Shown here one piece after another: positions 1-6,577 of a stretch of 26,131 nt of DNA (positions are counted from its first letter, which is position 1; every line of letters begins with the position of its first letter). Source of the DNA: Fen-1273 sp035516035 (GTDB lineage Bacteria > Bacteroidota > Ignavibacteria > UBA10030 > UBA6906); NCBI GenBank assembly GCA_035516035.1, contig DATJAS010000062.1, positions 1-26,131 of the forward strand, written 5' to 3'. The position numbers and the translations under genes are program-made. The notes under the pieces are model-generated. The model saw only the letters and a program-made list of their open reading frames with translations. It had not been told where the DNA came from and ran no database searches.

Positions 1-1390
1 CAGGCCTCTCAATCCTAAACGTCCACGCATACGCGCATGGAAGATGCCCCCTCTGCGCCTCGGTCAGATCGATCATGACCCCGGCGGGACCTGCCTGCCA
101 GGCGACATTGCCCGGCGTCCCGACCAGCGTGACGGCGGATCCCGCGGCGGGCGAAAACGCGTGGATCGTCATCCTGGCGGGGGGCGCCTCTTCCCCCTCC
201 GCCGGAAGATAGATCGCGTCGATCGCTCCGCCTGCTTCGCGCGTGAACCGGAAATTCCCGTCCACGTACGGCGGAATCGCCCGTGTTGCGTAGATCGCCT
301 TTCCGTTCACGGAGAGCCACGCCCCGATGTCCTTCAGGCGTTTCACCGATTCGGCCGGAAGCTCCCCGCTCGCGTCGGGCCCGATCCCCAGGAGGAGGTT
401 TCCACCCTTGGCGACGATATTGACGAGCGTGTGGACCAGCGTCCTCGCGCTCTTGTAGGTATCGTGCGGATCGTACGACCACGAATGCCCCATCGTCATG
501 CACGTTTCCCATGTGTAGTCCGGGGGTGTGTCGGGCACCTCCTGCTCGGGGGTCCTGTAGTCTTCGTAGCGGCCGTGGACAGCGCGGTCGACAATGATCA
601 GCCCCGGCTGGTGCGACCGCGCCATGGTGGCGATCGTGTCCATCCGGATGTCCTGGGAGAGGTTTCCGGGATTGACCCAGCCGCCGTCGAGCCAGAGTAT
701 GTCGATGCTCCCGTAGCCCGTCATCAGCTCCCGGATCTGGTTGAACGTGTACGACTGGAAGGAGCGCCAGAGATCGGGGTGTTTCGCGATGCTGTAGTTG
801 ACGTTTCTGTCGGCGTGCGCCCAGCGCGGGTTCCAGTAATAGGGGGAGTGCCAGTCCGGCTTCGAAAAATAGGCGCCGATGCCGAGGTTGTTCCGCCTGA
901 ACGCATTGAACACCTCGAGCGCGACATTGGCGCGCGGGCTCGTGTGAAAGGGACAGGCGGTGTCCGTGATCCTGTAGGGGGTCTCTTTCGTGTCGAACAT
1001 GCAAAAGCCGTCGTGGTGCTTCGTCGTGAAGACGACGTAGCGCATCCCCGCCTCCCGGGCCGCAGCGGCCCATGCATCGGGATCGAACCGGACGGGGTTA
1101 AACGTCTTCTGCAGCGCCTCGTACCGGCGGCAGTACTCGCAGTAGTCGTCGATCGGCCTGGTGCACCATGGCTCATCCTCGCTGCAGATGGACCAGGATT
1201 CGACGATCCCCCACTGGGCGTACGTCCCCCAGTGGAGGATGAGCCCGAACTTCTGGTCCCTGAACCACTCGAGCTTCTTCAGGACGAGCGGGTCCGTCTC
1301 CCGTTCTTCCCGTGGTGCCTGTGCCTGCAGTCTTCCGCACGCGACGATCAGGCCGATTGCCAGCGCCGCCCGGTGCCGCCCGGTAGCCAT
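1..1390 (-). CDS. Secreted alpha-L-fucosidase, GH29 (partial, C-terminal end outside window)
   Basis: Hydrolyses terminal alpha-L-fucose from glycans outside the cytoplasm. About 463 residues are present; the frame is open to the window edge, so only the last part is missing (GH29 catalytic proteins are usually 450-600 aa). The N-terminus has a hydrophobic segment ending in I15-V16-A17-C18, which fits a lipobox; a signal peptidase I site after QAQA is the alternative. GH29 landmarks in order: FGLILHWGTYAQWG near residue 47, KHHDGF at 124-129, LWLDGGW with D235 as predicted nucleophile, RTPEQE around E282, and NLLLGIGPDASGE. The start at 1390 is chosen because GGAGGA (1398-1403) lies 7 nt upstream and a promoter lies at 1455-1483. 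It is transcribed divergently from serA. Family is certain; substrate linkage is not visible. Confidence 0.93.
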   Translation of the reverse strand, partial: MATGRHRAALAIGLIVACGRLQAQAPREERETDPLVLKKLEWFRDQKFGLILHWGTYAQWGIVESWSICSEDEPWCTRPIDDYCEYCRRYEALQKTFNPVRFDPDAWAAAAREAGMRYVVFTTKHHDGFCMFDTKETPYRITDTACPFHTSPRANVALEVFNAFRRNNLGIGAYFSKPDWHSPYYWNPRWAHADRNVNYSIAKHPDLWRSFQSYTFNQIRELMTGYGSIDILWLDGGWVNPGNLSQDIRMDTIATMARSHQPGLIIVDRAVHGRYEDYRTPEQEVPDTPPDYTWETCMTMGHSWSYDPHDTYKSARTLVHTLVNIVAKGGNLLLGIGPDASGELPAESVKRLKDIGAWLSVNGKAIYATRAIPPYVDGNFRFTREAGGAIDAIYLPAEGEEAPPARMTIHAFSPAAGSAVTLVGTPGNVAWQAGPAGVMIDLTEAQRGHLPCAYAWTFRIERP

Positions 1391-1454
1391 ATGTGCTTCC
1401 TCCAATGTGTGCGTGTCCGCTCCGCGCGGGCCGTGAATCCGGGTGCCGGTCTCC

Positions 1455-1483
1455 AATATACCGCGGGGGATTTCCTGCTTCAA
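1455..1483 (-). promoter_or_regulatory. Predicted promoter of the fucosidase gene
   Basis: On the minus strand TTGAAG (1478-1483) is followed after exactly 17 nt by TATATT (1455-1460), then GG. This is a good housekeeping-sigma match and gives a leader of roughly 55-60 nt before the ATG at 1390. The same GTATATTGG -10 context occurs in the serA promoter. Confidence 0.65.
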
Positions 1484-1484
1484 G

Positions 1485-1496
1485 GAGGGGTCCCTC
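1485..1496. promoter_or_regulatory. Dyad between two divergent -35 boxes
   Basis: GAGGG-GT-CCCTC is a perfect 5-bp inverted repeat. It lies in the 16 nt separating the -35 box of the fucosidase promoter (1478-1483) from that of serA (1500-1505). Its position would suit a regulator acting on both promoters; no regulator is identified. Confidence 0.35.
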
Positions 1497-1499
1497 AGG

Positions 1500-1528
1500 T
1501 TGACAACACATGCCCCCCTCCGTATATT
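1500..1528 (+). promoter_or_regulatory. Predicted promoter of serA
   Basis: TTGACA (1500-1505), a 17-nt spacer and TATATT (1523-1528) followed by GG. The -35 box is a perfect consensus and the -10 differs from TATAAT at one base. Transcription would begin near 1535, which excludes a protein start at 1510 in the same frame and supports the ATG at 1579. Confidence 0.75.
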
Positions 1529-1578
1529 GGGCTTGCTGCTCCGCCCTTTCTGGTGTGACCAACCCGATGGAGACCTCC

Positions 1579-2496
1579 ATGAATATCCTTGTCACCGACG
1601 GAATTTCAGCAGAAGGCGCAACAATCCTGGCCGACGCGGGCCACACCGTGCAACAGCTGTCGCTCAAAGGCGACGAGCTCCTGGCCCGCATCGGGGAGTA
1701 CGACTGCATCATCGTTCGCTCCGCGACGAAAGTGACGCGCGACGTGATCGAGGCCGGCACCCGGCTGAAGGTCATCGCCCGGGGGGGCGTCGGCGTGGAC
1801 AACATCGACGTGCGGCACGCGGAAGGGAAGGGCATCCGCGTCCTCAATACCCCCCTTGCCTCCGCTGTCTCGGTGGCGGAGCTGACCATCGGCCACATGC
1901 TCGCGGTGAGCCGCTACCTGCACGTGAGCACGGCGGAAATGCGCGCGGGGAAATGGCCGAAGAAGGAATACGGCGCCGGCACCGAGCTGTACAGGAAGAC
2001 GCTCGGCATCATCGGGCTGGGGAACATCGGCAAGGAAGTCGCCCGCCGCGCGCTCGGGTTCGGCATGACCGTGCTGGCCTATGATCCCCCGTTCGCCCCG
2101 ATGGAGTTCATCGTCGAGATCACGACGAAGGAGAAGCTCCTGGCCAGCTCCGATTTCATCACGCTCCACGTCCCGTTCGACCCGGCACTGGGGCCCTCGA
2201 TCGGTAAGAAGGAGCTGGCGTCTGTGAAGAAGGGAGTGGTGATCATCAACTGTTCGCGCGGCGGCGTCGTGGATCAGGAGGCCCTCCTGGAGGCGCTCAA
2301 TGCCGGCATTGTGTCGGCGGCGGCGCTCGACGTCTTTACGCACGAACCCCCGACGGAGGCGGAAAAAGGACTCCTCGCCCACCCGCGCGTGAGCGTGTCT
2401 CCGCACATCGGCGGCTCGACCGTGGAAGCACAGAACCGGGTCGGTGCGGAGATCGCCCTCAAGGTCGTCAAGGCGCTCAGCCCGGACCGGCGTTAG
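1579..2496 (+). CDS. serA: D-3-phosphoglycerate dehydrogenase, short form (SerA-type)
   Basis: Oxidises 3-phosphoglycerate to 3-phosphohydroxypyruvate with NAD+, the first committed step of serine synthesis; cytoplasmic. It has 305 aa, the short form without the C-terminal ACT or intervening domains, so feedback inhibition by serine through an ACT domain is not expected. Visible landmarks: ARGGVGVDNID at 67-77, the Rossmann loop GLGNIG at 146-151, catalytic R227 in NCSRGG, E256 in HEPP and H276 in SPHIGGST. The start at 1579 follows GGAG (1569-1572); an ATG at 1567 in frame is possible but has no better ribosome site. The stop TAG (2494-2496) is the first base triplet of a perfect hairpin. 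A related 2-hydroxyacid dehydrogenase lies convergently downstream. Another 2-hydroxyacid substrate cannot be excluded. Confidence 0.88.
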   Translation: MNILVTDGISAEGATILADAGHTVQQLSLKGDELLARIGEYDCIIVRSATKVTRDVIEAGTRLKVIARGGVGVDNIDVRHAEGKGIRVLNTPLASAVSVAELTIGHMLAVSRYLHVSTAEMRAGKWPKKEYGAGTELYRKTLGIIGLGNIGKEVARRALGFGMTVLAYDPPFAPMEFIVEITTKEKLLASSDFITLHVPFDPALGPSIGKKELASVKKGVVIINCSRGGVVDQEALLEALNAGIVSAAALDVFTHEPPTEAEKGLLAHPRVSVSPHIGGSTVEAQNRVGAEIALKVVKALSPDRR

Positions 2497-2527
2497 ATTG
2501 CCACGCCCTCTTTGGCGTGGCAATCTA
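2494..2527. terminator. Bidirectional hairpin between two convergent genes
   Basis: A perfect 14-bp stem (2494-2507 with 2514-2527) encloses the loop CTCTTT (2508-2513). Each arm begins with TAG on its own reading strand: 2494-2496 is the serA stop and 2525-2527 is the stop of the opposing gene. There is no T-tract, so it may act as a transcript-end stabiliser as much as an intrinsic terminator. The arm motif GGCGTGGCAATC resembles the hairpin at 25243-25285. Confidence 0.75.
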
Positions 2528-3481
2528 GCCCGTGACTTCGTTTCTCCGCTCCCCTCTCTGAAACGCGCGGAGGTTCTCCGTCACCTCCTCCATCAGCCGC
2601 CTCCGCGCCGCCGTGCTCGCCCAGGCGTAATGCGGCGTGATGCAGCAGTTCCGCGCCTTCAGCAGCGGGTTGTCCGCCGCCGGCGGCTCCTCGCAGAGCA
2701 CGTCCAGCCCCGCCCCGGCAATTCCCCCGCGATCGAGGGCGTCGGCGAGTGCCCGTTCATCGATGAGCGGACCGCGGCTGGTGTTGATGAGGAACGCGGT
2801 CCGCTTCATGAGCGCGATGCGTGGGGCGCTCACGAGTCCCCTCGTTTCACCGGTGAGGGGGCAGTGGAGGCTCACCACATCGGCCGTGCGGAAGAGCTCG
2901 TCGAGCGGGACGGGGCTGACTCCTTCCGGGAATCCCTTCCCCCCGGAGGGGTCAGACGCGACCACCTCCATGCCGAACGCCGCGCCCGCGCGCGCGACGG
3001 CCCCGCCGATCCGTCCCAGTCCCACGATCCCCAGCCTGAGTCCGCTCACCTCCACCAGCGGGCCATCCCAGAAACAGAAATCCGGACAGGCAGACCATCG
3101 GCCGCTTCTCACCGCGCTGGCGTGCTGCGCGGCGCGGTGCGTCAGGTTGAAGACGTGCGCGAACACGACCTGGGCGACGGACATCGTGCCGTAGGCGGGC
3201 ACGTTCGTGACGACGATGCCGCGCGCCCCTGCCGCGGCGACGTCGACGATGTTATAGCCCGTGGCGAGAACGCCGATATAGCGGAGGCGCGGGAGACGCG
3301 CGATGGCGTCGGCGCCGAGGGGCGTCTTGTTCGTCAGGAGCGCTTCCGCGCCGCGCCCCCGGGGGACCACCTCTTCGGCGGGCGTCCTGTCGTACACGGT
3401 GCACGATCCGAGCGAGCGGAGACCCTCCCAGGAGAGGTCCCCGGGGTTGAGCGTGAAGCCGTCCAGTACGACGATTTCCAT
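2525..3481 (-). CDS. D-2-hydroxyacid dehydrogenase, glycerate dehydrogenase/hydroxypyruvate reductase-like
   Basis: An NAD(P)-dependent reductase of a 2-oxo acid such as hydroxypyruvate; cytoplasmic. It has 318 aa, normal for the family. Landmarks: NTKP-like TNKTP at 50-54, VLATGYNIVD at 71-80, Rossmann GLGRIG at 154-159, catalytic R236 in NTSRGP, E265 in EEPP and H284 in TPHYAWAS. The N-terminus MEIVVLDGFTLNPGDLSW is the typical opening of HprA-type glycerate dehydrogenases, so I start at 3481. An upstream TTG (3547) would add 22 atypical residues. No clear ribosome site precedes 3481. It shares a divergent AT-rich regulatory region with marR and a terminator hairpin with serA, so a link to serine/glycerate metabolism is reasonable but not shown. 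Confidence 0.85.
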   Translation of the reverse strand: MEIVVLDGFTLNPGDLSWEGLRSLGSCTVYDRTPAEEVVPRGRGAEALLTNKTPLGADAIARLPRLRYIGVLATGYNIVDVAAAGARGIVVTNVPAYGTMSVAQVVFAHVFNLTHRAAQHASAVRSGRWSACPDFCFWDGPLVEVSGLRLGIVGLGRIGGAVARAGAAFGMEVVASDPSGGKGFPEGVSPVPLDELFRTADVVSLHCPLTGETRGLVSAPRIALMKRTAFLINTSRGPLIDERALADALDRGGIAGAGLDVLCEEPPAADNPLLKARNCCITPHYAWASTAARRRLMEEVTENLRAFQRGERRNEVTG

Positions 3482-3553
3482 TTTTGCCCGCGTGAATGTG
3501 AATGTTGAATTCCTGTCCATAGTAATGAATGAACGGCGATCCTCCAAATTCGC

Positions 3554-3582
3554 TTGCGCGTGGCAGAATTTATTTGTATTAT
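3554..3582 (+). promoter_or_regulatory. Predicted promoter of marR and the efflux operon
   Basis: TTGCGC (3554-3559), a 17-nt spacer and TATTAT (3577-3582). It lies in a markedly AT-rich stretch in an otherwise GC-rich window. The predicted start of transcription, near 3589, falls inside the first operator-like dyad. Confidence 0.55.
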
Positions 3583-3595
3583 TCGATATTCGAAT
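3581..3595. promoter_or_regulatory. Operator-like dyad 1 upstream of marR
   Basis: ATTCGA-TAT-TCGAAT is a perfect 6-bp inverted repeat with 3-nt spacer. It overlaps the predicted -10 box at 3577-3582 and sits 29 nt before the marR start. Size and position fit an autoregulatory MarR-family site, which is inferred. Confidence 0.55.
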
Positions 3596-3597
3596 TC

Positions 3598-3610
3598 TTC
3601 AAATATTGAA
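3598..3610. promoter_or_regulatory. Operator-like dyad 2 upstream of marR
   Basis: TTCAA-ATA-TTGAA is a perfect 5-bp inverted repeat with a 3-nt spacer. Its centre is 16 nt from that of the first dyad and 20 nt before the marR start codon. Together the two sites would cover the start of the transcript. Confidence 0.5.
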
Positions 3611-3623
3611 TCTCCCGAGTGTC

Positions 3624-4067
3624 ATGGACAGGATAGAAGCACGGGCAGCGGCCCTGATCGGCGAAATCAGGAAGATGGCCGGGCGCTTCATGAACTGGCA
3701 GGAAGATCTCGTCCATCAGAAGCTGGCCGATCTCAATCAGCGCGACGCGGGCGTGATCCTCATGCTCGGCCAGGACGGCGCCTGCACGATGAGCGAGCTT
3801 GCGCAGAAGATCAAGCTCACGGTCAGCAGCGCGACGCTCATCATCGACCGTCTCGTTGACCGCGGGCTCGTGTCGCGGCATCGCTCCCTCGAGGACAGGC
3901 GCGTCGTCCGCGTGGCACTGACGAGCGAAGGAGCGGAGATCCACGGGATCATGTTTGCGACGCTCGTCCGGTTCGGCAAGGCAATGCTCGGCGCGCTGGA
4001 CGACCGGGAGCAGGAACAGCTCCTGGCGCTGTACAGGAAGATCACGTCGTCACTCCCCCGCGAATAA
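3624..4067 (+). CDS. MarR-family transcriptional regulator
   Basis: A 147-aa winged helix-turn-helix protein, normal length for MarR. The HTH runs from about 53 to 87 (TMSELAQKIKLTVSSATLIIDRLVDRGL) and the wing contains the typical D-x-R pattern in SLEDRRVVRVALTSEG. Flanking helices (1-45 and about 105-145) would form the dimer interface. Members usually repress an adjacent exporter gene and release DNA on binding small phenolic or lipophilic ligands. Here it is the first gene before a TolC-adaptor-RND set, 49 nt upstream of the outer-membrane gene, which supports that role. The start at 3624 fits the family; the ribosome site is weak. Two inverted repeats lie just upstream and suggest autoregulation. 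The ligand is unknown. Confidence 0.9.
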   Translation: MDRIEARAAALIGEIRKMAGRFMNWQEDLVHQKLADLNQRDAGVILMLGQDGACTMSELAQKIKLTVSSATLIIDRLVDRGLVSRHRSLEDRRVVRVALTSEGAEIHGIMFATLVRFGKAMLGALDDREQEQLLALYRKITSSLPRE

Positions 4068-4116
4068 TCTTTCGTCCCGTTCTCCATCAGTCGAAGGCAT
4101 GTTCTCCGGAAGCGCT

Positions 4117-5478
4117 ATGAACAGGTCGACCATACTTGGCCTCGCGCTGGGACTCGGTGCGCTCTGCGCCGAGGCGCAGCAGGAGGCACTCCGCCGGGAA
4201 GCGCCGGCGCTCCGCCTCACGCTCGACAGCGCCGTGACGCTCGCGCTGTCGCAGAACCGGGAGGTCCTGATGGCGGACCGCGAACGCGACAGGGCGGATG
4301 CGCAGATCGCGGAGGCCACCTCCGGTGCGCTCCCCCAGCTCTCTGTCTCGGGCCTCTACACGCGCAACGTCAGGCTCCCCGTCCTGTTTCTCCCTCCCAA
4401 CACCGTATTCAACCCGGGCAACTCGACGGAAACGCTTGAGCTGGGCTCGAACAACTCCTACCTCCTGGGCGCCACGCTCTCGCAGACCCTCTACAGCCGC
4501 AAGGTGGGGGTCGCACTCGACATCGCCAACACGTACCGTGACTATTCCGAACAGGCCTACCGGGCGACGTCGCAGGATGTGACGCTTGCCGTGCGCAGGG
4601 CATTTTACGGCGTCCTGCTGGCGCGCGAGCTGGCCGCGGTCAACAGGGAGGGACTCGAGGTCGTCCGCACGAACGTCGAAAATGTCCGCTCTCTCTACAA
4701 CCACGGGAGCGCGGCCGAGTACGAGCTCCTCCGGGCGGAAGTCGAGCTTGCGAATACCGAGCCCCTGGCGATCGCCGCCGACAACGCGCTCGTCCTTTCG
4801 CTCAACGCGCTGAAGGAAATCCTGGCGATCCCCCTGGACGCCGATCTCGACGTGGTCGGGGAATTCGCCTTCCGCGAGGTGCCGCAGCGTGCGCTGGAGG
4901 ACGCCCGGGAGAGAGCCCCCGGTGCGAACCCGGCGCTCCTCGGCCTCAGGCTCCAGGAAGACATGCTGCAGATGAACATCAGCATCGAGCGCGCGAGCCT
5001 CTTCCCCACGCTGAGCCTCATCGGGTCGTACCAGTACCAGACGCAGGACAACACGTTCGCGTTCAGGAGCTATCTCTGGGCGACGTCGCTCAGCGTGGGG
5101 CTGCAGGTTTCGTTTCCCCTCTTTGACGGATTCCGGAGCAGCGCGCGCATCGATCAGGCGGTGATCGACCGCGACAGGGCGCACCTGGCGCTGCTCAGCG
5201 CGGAACAGGGACTGCGCCTGCGGCTCCAGGCGGCGGAGCTGAGAATGCAGGAGGCGGCCAGGCGCATCCGGGGTCAGGAGCAGAATATCGCCCAGGCGAC
5301 AAAGGCCGTCCGCATAGCCCAGACGCGCTACAGGAACGGCGTCGGCACGCAGCTCGAGCTGATGGATTCCGAGGCGGCGATGACCCGCGCCCGGGCGACG
5401 CGGGCCCAGGCGCTCTACGACTTCCTGATCGCGCAGGCCGAATGGGAAAACGCGGCCGGCATTTCGACACAGCGCTAG
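4117..5478 (+). CDS. TolC-family outer membrane efflux protein
   Basis: Outer-membrane/periplasmic channel of a tripartite exporter. About 453 aa. A signal peptide (STILGLALGLGALCAEAQQ) precedes two OEP repeats. The first starts at LTLDSAVTLALSQNREV, a standard TolC opening. The second half contains SVGLQVSFPLFDGFRSSARIDQA, the typical mid-second-repeat strand and helix, and RIAQTRYRNGVGTQLELMDSEAAMTRAR near the end. I prefer ATG 4117 with CGGAAG upstream over ATG 4099, since it gives a compact signal peptide; the choice is not secure. It lies 49 nt after marR and 24 nt before the adaptor gene, in the order channel-adaptor-pump. Function in the adjoining RND complex follows from this order. 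Confidence 0.9.
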   Translation: MNRSTILGLALGLGALCAEAQQEALRREAPALRLTLDSAVTLALSQNREVLMADRERDRADAQIAEATSGALPQLSVSGLYTRNVRLPVLFLPPNTVFNPGNSTETLELGSNNSYLLGATLSQTLYSRKVGVALDIANTYRDYSEQAYRATSQDVTLAVRRAFYGVLLARELAAVNREGLEVVRTNVENVRSLYNHGSAAEYELLRAEVELANTEPLAIAADNALVLSLNALKEILAIPLDADLDVVGEFAFREVPQRALEDARERAPGANPALLGLRLQEDMLQMNISIERASLFPTLSLIGSYQYQTQDNTFAFRSYLWATSLSVGLQVSFPLFDGFRSSARIDQAVIDRDRAHLALLSAEQGLRLRLQAAELRMQEAARRIRGQEQNIAQATKAVRIAQTRYRNGVGTQLELMDSEAAMTRARATRAQALYDFLIAQAEWENAAGISTQR

Positions 5479-5502
5479 CAACGCAGGAGAGGCAGAAGAC
5501 CG

Positions 5503-6546
5503 ATGACACCAGACATGTGGAGGACGGCGTTCCTGGCGGGCGCATGCGCGCTCATTGCCCCGGCCTGCGGCCCCGGGCACGACAGCGATCCCGCGCGGGA
5601 CGTCGCGCCCCGGGTCGTCCCCGTGGAAACCGCCCTTGCGGAACGCTCCCCGCTCGTCGTGACACGGCTTTTCACCGGATCGCTTGAGGGGCAGGAGCAG
5701 GCCGGCATCGTCGCGAAGATCGCCGAACGGGTGACGGCAATCCCCGTCCGCGTCGGCGCGCGCGTCAGGAAGGGGGAGGTCACCGTCGAGCTCGACCGCT
5801 CGGGCACATCCTCCCAGTACTACCAGACGCAGGCTGCGTACAGGAACGCGGAGAAGTCGCTCGAGCGGATGAAGTCGCTCTACGCCGAGGGCGCCGTCCC
5901 CCTCCAGGCGCTCGACGGCGCCCAGACCGCCTACGATGTCGCCCGGGCGAACTTCGAGGGGGCGCGGAGCGCGGTGGTCCTGACCACGCCTATCGGCGGG
6001 GTGGTCACGGCGGTCAACTGCAGCCTCGGCGACCTCACCGCCCCCGGGCAGGTGCTCGTGACCGTGGCCGACGTCGACAGGATGAAGGTCACGTTCAGCC
6101 TCAACGAGACCGACGCGGCGAACGTCACCCCGGGAGCCCCCGTGACCGTCTCATCGGAGGCCCGGCCCGGGGGGGACGCCCGCGGGACGATCGTGCAGCT
6201 TGCGAAATCCGCCGACGTCCGCTCCCGCTCATTCGAGCTCAAGGCGATGTTCCCCAACACGGCAGACAGGTGGTACAGGCCCGGGATGTACGTGAAGGTC
6301 CGCCTGGCGATCTCCCCGCCGGGCAGCCCGCTCCTCCTCCCGAATGCCGCCATCCTGACGGACGGCACGGATCGCCGCGTCTTCGTGCTCCGGGGGGGGC
6401 GCGCATTCCGGAGGAACGTCGACGTCGGCGTGACCGACGGCGAACGGACGGTCATCCTGGGGGGGGTCGCCGAGCACGACACGGTGGCGACGGTGGGGAT
6501 CAACAACCTCAGGGACAGCATTCTCGTCAGGCCGGTGGACAGATGA
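5503..6546 (+). CDS. RND efflux periplasmic adaptor (membrane fusion protein)
   Basis: Connects the inner-membrane RND pump with the outer-membrane channel. 347 aa. The N-terminal hydrophobic segment ends at A-P-A-C22, a weak lipobox, so it is probably a lipoprotein anchored in the inner membrane. Domains: first lipoyl half with GIVAKIAERVTAIPVRVGARVRKGE (about 67-91); a short coiled-coil hairpin (about 105-150); second lipoyl half ending near DLTAPGQVLVTVADVDRMKV; beta-barrel with WYRPGMYVKVRL (about 258-269); and the membrane-proximal domain with LPNAAILTDGTDRRVFVL. AGGAGAGG at 5485-5492 precedes the ATG; an in-frame ATG at 5515 is an alternative. Gene order with the TolC-like and RND genes supports the assignment. 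Confidence 0.9.
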   Translation: MTPDMWRTAFLAGACALIAPACGPGHDSDPARDVAPRVVPVETALAERSPLVVTRLFTGSLEGQEQAGIVAKIAERVTAIPVRVGARVRKGEVTVELDRSGTSSQYYQTQAAYRNAEKSLERMKSLYAEGAVPLQALDGAQTAYDVARANFEGARSAVVLTTPIGGVVTAVNCSLGDLTAPGQVLVTVADVDRMKVTFSLNETDAANVTPGAPVTVSSEARPGGDARGTIVQLAKSADVRSRSFELKAMFPNTADRWYRPGMYVKVRLAISPPGSPLLLPNAAILTDGTDRRVFVLRGGRAFRRNVDVGVTDGERTVILGGVAEHDTVATVGINNLRDSILVRPVDR

Positions 6547-6577
6547 CGCACACAGCTCACGGTCCGGCAGGCGCGCC

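Noticed and set aside
1510..1578. N-terminal extension of SerA from the ATG at 1510
   Set aside because: The predicted promoter overlaps this segment, the added residues are not typical of the family, and ATG 1579 has a ribosome site.
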